From positions 186,001-250,000 of the forward strand of contig JPHH03000043.1 in the NCBI GenBank assembly GCA_000750105.3: a stretch of DNA of 64,000 nucleotides, written 5' to 3'. Of the stretch, positions 58,428 to 64,000 are shown piece after piece. This stretch comes from Tolypocladium sp. Sup5 PDA-1 (Eukaryota > Ascomycota > Sordariomycetes > Hypocreales > Ophiocordycipitaceae). A program made the translations under genes and the position numbers. Every line of letters starts with the position of its first letter. Positions within the stretch are counted from its first letter, which is position 1. Under the pieces are notes generated by a model. The model was not told where the DNA came from. It saw only the letters and a program-made list of their open reading frames with translations, and ran no database searches.

Positions 58428-59930
58428 ATGCCGGATTCGACAGTCCGAGTTCCCCTGGGGGTTCTGGATCACTTCCTTCCTCCCCATTATCTGCCCATGA
58501 AATGGTACATCCCGTTGAAGGACGCCGTTACGCCCCAGGAAGCGTTCAAGGCTTTGGAAGATGGCCTTCGCCTTACCTTCCGACAACTGCCCTGGCTGAG
58601 CGGGAAAATCTACAAAGCAGATCCAGGAACACCAGGCGGACGCCCCGGCCAGCTTGAGATCCGGTATGACCCAGCGGACCTTGAGGATAACAGCAAGCCT
58701 GTGCCTCATTTCCGTTTCAAGCTACTAGACGAAACGGTGAGCTACGAAGAGATCTGTGAGAGCGGCTACCCCATGGACACGATTCCGGACGAGGAGGTCT
58801 TTTGGGGAGATTTCCTCAACTTTCCCGAGGTGGATAAGGGTGCCGAGTGCTTCAAGGCTCAGGCCAACTTTGTGCCGGGAGCGTTGATTCTGTGCGGCGC
58901 CACTCACCACAACGCCTGCGACGGCACCGCCTTGTTTGACGTGTGGAGGATATGGGCGGCCAACTGTGCCGCCTTGCAGGCAAACACCGCGCCTGTGGTC
59001 CTCGATCCCTTGAGCTCGGATCGCGGTCTTATCGAGCGTATATGGGCGGACGAGGGCAGCCGATTGGAGGATGTCGATGATGCAAAAGGAGAAACGGGCC
59101 ATGTGGAAGCAAAGTCATACACCTTGTTGGACATGGAACCACCAAATGCACCGTCGAAGGAGGATCGCCGGTTACCTCCACCACCATCCTCTGGTGAGGC
59201 CATGACGTCGGCCGTCTTCTACATGTCACCCGACAAGTTCACCGCACTCCACAAGCGCTGTCTGGACGAGGCGGGCGCCGGATCGCGTATCTCGGGAAAC
59301 GACAGCATGACGGCGCTGATCTGGCGCAGTCTGCTCAAAGCCAGACACGCGGCAGCCATCGCCGCCGGTCGAGCGAGCGAGTCGGACAATGTCGAGGCCT
59401 GGTTGCAGCTGACGCTCGACGGCCGGCCCAACATCTCCGCCAAGGGCGCCATGCCATTCGAGTACCTGGGCAACCTGGTGTTCTGGAACCGGGTTGCCAT
59501 GCCGATATCGACGCTGACTTCGCCCGATACTGGTATCGCCACGGTGGCGATGGCCATCCGCAGAGAGGCCGACGCAGCGACTCCGCAGGCCATGCTGGGT
59601 GCATATGGGCTGGCGCGGCGCCTTGAAGATCTCTCGAAACTTCAGCTCAGCATCACCCATGCCTACGGTTACGACATGATCCTGTCGTCTCTCATGATGA
59701 TGCGCATCGAGGACATGCGGTGGGGCGGGCGCTTGTTCGCCAATGGTGGAAAGGCCGATGCGTTGAGGCCTCCCTTTGACGATATCAACAAGGCTGGACG
59801 TCTTTGTTTCGCGATGCCGCGCGAGCCGGGGCGCGGCGTCGAGTTTGTGGTCAATTTGTTCCAGGATGAATGGGATTACTTGCTGGAAGATGAGGAGTTT
59901 GGGGAATATGCTTTGTATTTGACTTCTTGA
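58428..59930 (+). CDS. BAHD-type acyltransferase 2 (transferase family PF02458)
   Basis: A single-exon gene of 500 aa. ATG 58,428 ('MPDSTVRVPL') was chosen because the upstream in-frame extension to 58,326 lacks an ATG. The catalytic HXXXDG is 'HHNACDG' at residues 160-166 after 'ALILCGAT'. The C-terminal DFGWG-equivalent is 'DMRWG' at 429-433, followed by 'GGRLFANGGKADALRPP'. Its N-terminus 'LDHFLPPHYLPMKWYIPL' is typical of fungal BAHD-fold acyltransferases with an open reading entrance. It differs clearly from acyltransferase 1, so the two probably act on different hydroxyls or with different donors. One of them could instead release or couple the PKS chain, because the PKS has no thioesterase; that is inference. 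Confidence 0.87.
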   Translation: MPDSTVRVPLGVLDHFLPPHYLPMKWYIPLKDAVTPQEAFKALEDGLRLTFRQLPWLSGKIYKADPGTPGGRPGQLEIRYDPADLEDNSKPVPHFRFKLLDETVSYEEICESGYPMDTIPDEEVFWGDFLNFPEVDKGAECFKAQANFVPGALILCGATHHNACDGTALFDVWRIWAANCAALQANTAPVVLDPLSSDRGLIERIWADEGSRLEDVDDAKGETGHVEAKSYTLLDMEPPNAPSKEDRRLPPPPSSGEAMTSAVFYMSPDKFTALHKRCLDEAGAGSRISGNDSMTALIWRSLLKARHAAAIAAGRASESDNVEAWLQLTLDGRPNISAKGAMPFEYLGNLVFWNRVAMPISTLTSPDTGIATVAMAIRREADAATPQAMLGAYGLARRLEDLSKLQLSITHAYGYDMILSSLMMMRIEDMRWGGRLFANGGKADALRPPFDDINKAGRLCFAMPREPGRGVEFVVNLFQDEWDYLLEDEEFGEYALYLTS

Positions 59931-60947
59931 GAAGAGGAAACGGTGTAGAGCCAAGGCGAGTTCACGATAGTCATTCTGGTATCGTATCAACTCCTGGCAG
60001 ATTGATTGATTGATTGATTTATTCCTACTCGGTTTTAGCCGCGCTATCGCAGCCATGCCCGGTTAGCAGGGCTCTGGCGGACGGCCGACGCGACCGGGTC
60101 GCTACCTAGGTAGGTAATTCCTAGCCACCCCACTTCGCCAACGTAATAAAACCTTGACTAGCCGCCCCCTGAAAATCCCGCTTTGCTCCTCATCAACCTC
60201 AATCTACCCGTGGCTGCCACCTCGCGTAGAATCTGGTTCCCTACTAATGAAATCCGCATCTAGGCTCTATCGTAGATGGTTCGGCTCTTTCGAGACGACC
60301 CGTCCCGTGTTTCCTATCCGCATACCTACAGTCTCCCCCCAATGCTCAGCTTTGTCTGTGAGACTCGATCCTAAATTGCCCAAGGATCTCTGTCAGCTCC
60401 ATGAATTTGATGGCTTTTGTGGCTGCTTTGCGCTCCAACTCCTGGCAGTATTTGATGTTGTGTCCCTGCCGCAGCGGTCTTCCATGACATGACGCTGACC
60501 CACTTTTGACCTCGAGTCCCCACACTTTGTCGAACATGAACACCGTGACAACTGTAGAGATACCAAAGTCTCATCACTTTCAACAAATAAACTCTGCACT
60601 GTATATACTGAGATAACTCAATCGCCAGAAACAGCGCAAATGATGGCCAACATAATACGACTGGAATCTACGATGCGCGCATCATCATAGTCCCCCTGGA
60701 CTTCTACGGTCGCACGGCAAAGAGTAGACGAACAAGCCATGAACAAACAGCAATGAAGCAGTATCCACTAGGACAACAGCTACAAGGTCTCCCAAACAAC
60801 GCTGACAGCCGATCTCCGGAATCTAGCAACAGACGCCGCCGATGACTGATGGGATGTTACAATCGGCAGCAACACCACCGTCTTGCCGGCGCCGTCCTTT
60901 CTAGGCGCAGCGAGTGGGGCGGGACGCGATACCGTGGTGCACACATT
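59931..60947. other. Intergenic region, no supported gene
   Basis: Short overlapping ORFs at 60,154-60,492 (+) and 60,346-60,599 (-) have no recognisable motif or coding pattern. A short ATTG microsatellite lies at about 60,001-60,020 and a CCTAGGTAGGTA-type run near 60,105. The rest is the 3' flank of acyltransferase 2 and distal upstream DNA of UbiA. Confidence 0.4.
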
Positions 60948-61016
60948 CGCCGAACGCACCGCCGAACGCACCGCCGAATCCATCCGCCGAACGCACCGCC
61001 GAATCCATCCGCCGAA
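60948..61016 (+). promoter_or_regulatory. Six-copy CGCCGAA array upstream of UbiA
   Basis: CGCCGAA occurs at 60,948, 60,960, 60,972, 60,985, 60,997 and 61,010, with 12- or 13-base spacing; units alternate between a CGCAC and a TCCATC tail. The heptamer is the same half-site as in the palindrome at 46,679-46,725. The array is about 410 bases upstream of the UbiA start. It crosses a minus-strand ORF (60,780-61,181) that I regard as fortuitous. I infer an upstream activating sequence. Confidence 0.6.
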
Positions 61017-61427
61017 TCTTATGCAGGTAGCTGATTCAGTGCTACGAGGCAACTGCCGTCTGACTGTGCTAGAATTGCCCGGGCAAGACCTTGATGCGTG
61101 ATAATGGGTTCCACGCATGGTATCGCGGAGTTGTCGGTCCGAAGCTCTCTGGGGATTCGTCTGGCGGGACGAAGGGAACAATCGACCTCTGATATCAAGG
61201 AGATATAAGAGGGTTGGTGTTTAGCTGACTTATTAACCTTTGGTACTTACCGTTGGATAATGATAGCCATTCTTAATCCCAGAAACTGGACTTGCTCGGG
61301 AGCGTTTTCCACACATTGGCCTATTATCATAGCTTGCTACTCTTTCGTTTCACGTCATCAGTTCTCTCTCGTGGTCGCATCTCCCCCGGCCCTCCCTATA
61401 GTTGGCACTGACTCCTAACGCAAAACC

Positions 61428-62462
61428 ATGTCCGAAGTCAAAGGGTACCGCAGGCCAGAGCATGGCGTCTTCCGCTTCCTACCGGACGCCTGGGTCCCGT
61501 ACGCCGAGCTCATGCGTCTCGACCGGCAGGCAGGCTTCTGGGCCTTCTACTGGCACTACCTGATAGGGCTCGGGTTCGCCATCAACATCCCCCCGTTCTC
61601 CGGCGAGATGGACTTGACCACCCTTGCCTTCCTCGCGGGATACCTCTGGGTCTGGACCACGCTCTTCCGCGGCATCACCTGTACGTGGAACGACAACCTG
61701 GATCAGGATTTTGACCGCCAGGTTGCTCGCTGCCGCGTGAGACCCATCCCGCGGGGTGCCGTCTCGACCGCGCAGGCACACGTCTTCACTGCGGCGCAGA
61801 TTGCGGTTGGGGCCGCCATCTTGTACCCGTTGGGCGGTTCGGTGTCGATCCACGCCGTCATAGACGGCGTGCTTCTGTTCATCTACCCTCTGCTGAAGCG
61901 CTGCACGAACTACCCCCAGGTCGAGCTGGGCTTTGGGCTCTCGTACGCCATCTTCTTGGTGGCGGCCATGGTCGGCAAGGACCCGTTGGCACCTCTGTTC
62001 GACCCGTCGTCGGATCTGTCTGCTCGGTTGACCACCGTCGCCGAATCGCCACTGGCCCGGTCGGCTGGGTATCTCTACTTCTCCGGCATTCTGTGGACGG
62101 TCATCTTCGACACGATCTATGCTCACCAGGACTATCTCGACGATTTGAAGGCCGGAGTCAAGGGTCTCGCCGTGCGACTCGGCCGGAAGGGAACGAAACC
62201 CGCCTGCTACGTCGCGGGCGCGGTGCAAATCTTCTGTCTGGTGAAAGCGGGCCAGTTGGCGGGGTTCGGCGAGGCGTACTACGCCATCTCGTGTGGCGTT
62301 ACTGCTCTCGTGCTGGCGTGGATGATCGCGGTGGTCGACTTGGAAAATGGCGACAGTTGCGCTTGGGCGTTCGGTAGTGGAAGCGGCTATGTCGGTACTG
62401 CGATGACGGTTGGGCTCATGGCTGACTTCGTGCTGAAGAAGTATGGATACTATTCGGCCTAG
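61428..62462 (+). CDS. UbiA-family prenyltransferase (or UbiA-type terpene cyclase)
   Basis: An intronless gene of 344 aa, with start in context AAACCATGT. The first Asp-rich motif is 'NDNLDQDFD' (88-96), followed by 'RPIPRG' (105-110). The second is 'DTIYAHQDYLDD' (228-239), the form seen in fungal meroterpenoid prenyltransferases such as those for pyripyropene-type pathways. About eight hydrophobic segments are present ('FYWHYLIGLGFAI', 'LAFLAGYLWVWTTLF', 'AIFLVAAMVG' and others), so it is an integral membrane enzyme. UbiA proteins bind prenyl diphosphate through Mg2+ held by the Asp motifs. In most clusters they alkylate an aromatic acceptor; in fumagillin biosynthesis a UbiA homologue cyclises farnesyl diphosphate. 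With an HR-PKS and no aromatic PKS here, the cyclase option deserves weight. Confidence 0.9.
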   Translation: MSEVKGYRRPEHGVFRFLPDAWVPYAELMRLDRQAGFWAFYWHYLIGLGFAINIPPFSGEMDLTTLAFLAGYLWVWTTLFRGITCTWNDNLDQDFDRQVARCRVRPIPRGAVSTAQAHVFTAAQIAVGAAILYPLGGSVSIHAVIDGVLLFIYPLLKRCTNYPQVELGFGLSYAIFLVAAMVGKDPLAPLFDPSSDLSARLTTVAESPLARSAGYLYFSGILWTVIFDTIYAHQDYLDDLKAGVKGLAVRLGRKGTKPACYVAGAVQIFCLVKAGQLAGFGEAYYAISCGVTALVLAWMIAVVDLENGDSCAWAFGSGSGYVGTAMTVGLMADFVLKKYGYYSA

Positions 62463-63016
62463 GGAAGGGGGGGTTATAGGCATGATGCCTGCAGTCATTA
62501 CTGCCATAGTCTCGTGAATACCTTACCCGAGTACATAGTCTTCCAGCCATTGCTGGGCCTTGTGTACGTACCTTAGGTGGGAGGGCAGCATCGAGTTCGA
62601 TGTTCTGATCTTGAGTGGAAATCCAGTACTGTAATTCGCCTCAATTGGTGACCTGTTGATAACGTGATACAGTATTTCGTTGCCAGCTTTGGCAAACTCA
62701 CAGCTGCGTTATGTCAATATCCCGTCCTTGTGTCTTTAGGAGTAGTAGGGACATCCGATGAAGCAACTGAGCGGCGAAGTAATCATTGAAATGCAGAGCT
62801 ATCTATCGCCGAGATCATGTTTGCATTTTTCTTTTTCTTAGAGCAAAGAAGCAGACTCGTGAGGCGTGGCGCATCATTCGAGGGTCTTTAGTTTACCGTT
62901 CTCAACAAGTTGAAGAATTCATTGACGAACATCCATTCTTTGTTTCCAGAGTTACTAACTGTTGAACCTAGTAAAAGAGAAAGGGCATGTACTAGGCGCC
63001 TGGCATGCGAGCATTT
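62463..63016. other. Convergent intergenic region, UbiA and SDR 3' ends
   Basis: About 550 bases with no supported gene. It holds the 3' flanks of two convergent genes. Confidence 0.45.
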
Positions 63017-63957
63017 TTACACCCATTGCTTGTTACCCAGATGCGAGATGAACGCACCACCATATCCCTCCTCAATGCTAGCCTTCTCCCAGACGGACCG
63101 AACAGCCTTGACCGATTCCTCCGGGGTGATTGGACCCTTGAAGTGGGGGGCATACGATGCGAGCTTGCCCACGAATCCCATCAGGCCATTCACCTGCTCT
63201 GGCGTGGCTGGAGAGATGTGTTAGTCCACTACTAGTACTCAGGCGTCCCCGCCAGAGCTGGGAATAGAGATAAGTACGTACCATTTGCATAGCGACCGAC
63301 TTCTACCAAGCCCGGACTGATGCTTAAGAAGAGGATGCCCTCTTTCTTGTATTCCGCGTTGAACTTGGCCACGATAATGTTCAGGGCGGCCTTGGATGCG
63401 GCATAGATCGGGCCAACGTCAATCTCGCATTGGTTGGTCAGGTCGATGTCGCCCACGCCAGATGAGATGGCGATGACCTTCTTGGCCTTGCCCTTCTTGA
63501 TCAGAGGAACAAAGAGGTTGAAGAGGTGGAGCTGGCCGGTGACATTTGTCTGGAATGTCTCGGCAGCACCAGCATCGACCTCTTCGATCTTATCGGCCCT
63601 GTTTTGTGCATCTACCATTAGTCCACACCATCACAGAACAGCCTGGAGCCGGGGGGTGGTCGTCAGGAGAGGGAGAGGTAAGACATACAATGCGCTGACA
63701 GGTCCGTAAGCATCAAACTCGGGCACGAGACCGGCGTTGGCAACCAGGTAGTCGACACCACGGTCGCCAACGATCTTGGCGGTCTCGGCGGCCGCCTCCT
63801 TCAGGCTGGCGTAGTTGGTGAGGTCTCCATGGAGGATGTGTACATTGGGGCGGTCGCCCAGCTCCGCGGCAACCTTCTTCTCGGTCGCAGCCTTGTTACG
63901 GACAAGACCGATGACCAGGTTGTCCTTATCTTCCGACAGTTGCCGAAGGAACTCGAA
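63017..63957 (-). CDS. Short-chain dehydrogenase/reductase, 5' end outside window
   Basis: Exons 63,689-63,957, 63,282-63,598 and 63,017-63,207 join cleanly through introns of 90 and 74 bp (GTATGT and GTACGT donors). A further intron begins at 63,958 (acceptor TTTCAG), so exon 1, with the glycine-rich nucleotide motif, lies beyond or at the window edge. Visible SDR features are 'LVANAGLV' (NAG), 'VIAISSG' and the catalytic 'YAASK' (YXXXK) followed by 'SPGLVEVG'. The last exon ends 'FISHLGNKQWV'. The closest style I recall is the Nor-1-like ketoreductases of polyketide clusters. It could reduce a ketone or oxidise an alcohol on the cluster product. Membership in the cluster is inferred from position. 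Confidence 0.82.
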
Positions 63958-64000
63958 CTGAAATCAAGGGTTCAATTAGCACGGGGTAAGCAAACGCGGT
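63958..64000 (-). other. Partial intron and possible upstream exon edge of the SDR
   Basis: The minus strand here ends in CCTTGATTTCAG with a GTGCTAATTG branch-like sequence, so it is the 3' part of the SDR's first visible intron. The window ends before the donor can be fixed. Confidence 0.55.

Noticed and set aside
59226..60056. 276-codon minus-strand ORF
   Set aside because: Antisense of acyltransferase 2, which carries HXXXDG and DXXWG motifs on the plus strand.
60780..61181. 133-codon minus-strand ORF upstream of UbiA
   Set aside because: Most of it is the CGCCGAA array and low-complexity Arg/Ser; no start or domain support.
61479..62507. 342-codon minus-strand ORF
   Set aside because: Complete antisense overlap with the UbiA gene; Arg/Gln/His-rich composition typical of a shadow frame.

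Overview
The window is chromosomal DNA of a filamentous ascomycete (Pezizomycotina). Genes carry short introns of about 50-100 bp with GTRNGY-type donors and CTRAY-type branch points. Zn2Cys6 regulator, fungal BAHD-type acyltransferase, UbiA and highly reducing PKS genes are present. The first half is saturated with C-to-T/G-to-A transitions, the signature of repeat-induced point mutation (RIP). I do not assign a species.

Positions 1-34,100 are a RIP-degraded accessory block. Two copies of one Ty3/gypsy chromovirus lie at 1-14,334: a plus-strand copy (5' end outside the window, 3' LTR 13,922-14,334) is split by a minus-strand copy at 3,762-11,688, which has its own LTRs and a TATAA target duplication. 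A second gypsy-like element (18,718-31,999, 570-bp LTRs, CTAT target duplication) sits inside a casein-kinase-I-like gene and splits it in two. Around and between the elements are gene relics: a collagen-like Gly-X-Y gene, a DUF7924-type gene with two stops, the kinase, and a conserved hypothetical gene with three TAG stops.

Positions 34,400-44,400 are transitional. They hold a five-exon orphan gene, an AflR-like Zn2Cys6 regulator, two degraded genes, a leucine tRNA or tRNA pseudogene, and an intact mitochondrial phosphate carrier.

Positions 44,994-64,000 are a biosynthetic gene cluster: acyltransferase 1 (-) / P450 (+), HR-PKS (-) / acyltransferase 2 (+), UbiA prenyltransferase or terpene cyclase (+), and an SDR (-) running off the window. 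Two divergent pairs share promoters. A TTCGGC/GCCGAA motif recurs in three intergenic regions of the cluster, as a nested palindrome between acyltransferase 1 and P450 and as a six-copy array upstream of UbiA. I infer that the regulator at 38 kb could act through it. The inferred product is a reduced, alpha-methylated polyketide combined with, or esterified to, a prenyl/terpenoid unit, oxidised by the P450 and acylated by the two transferases. The PKS as sequenced contains a one-base frameshift near 53,200, so it is either a pseudogene or the base call is wrong.
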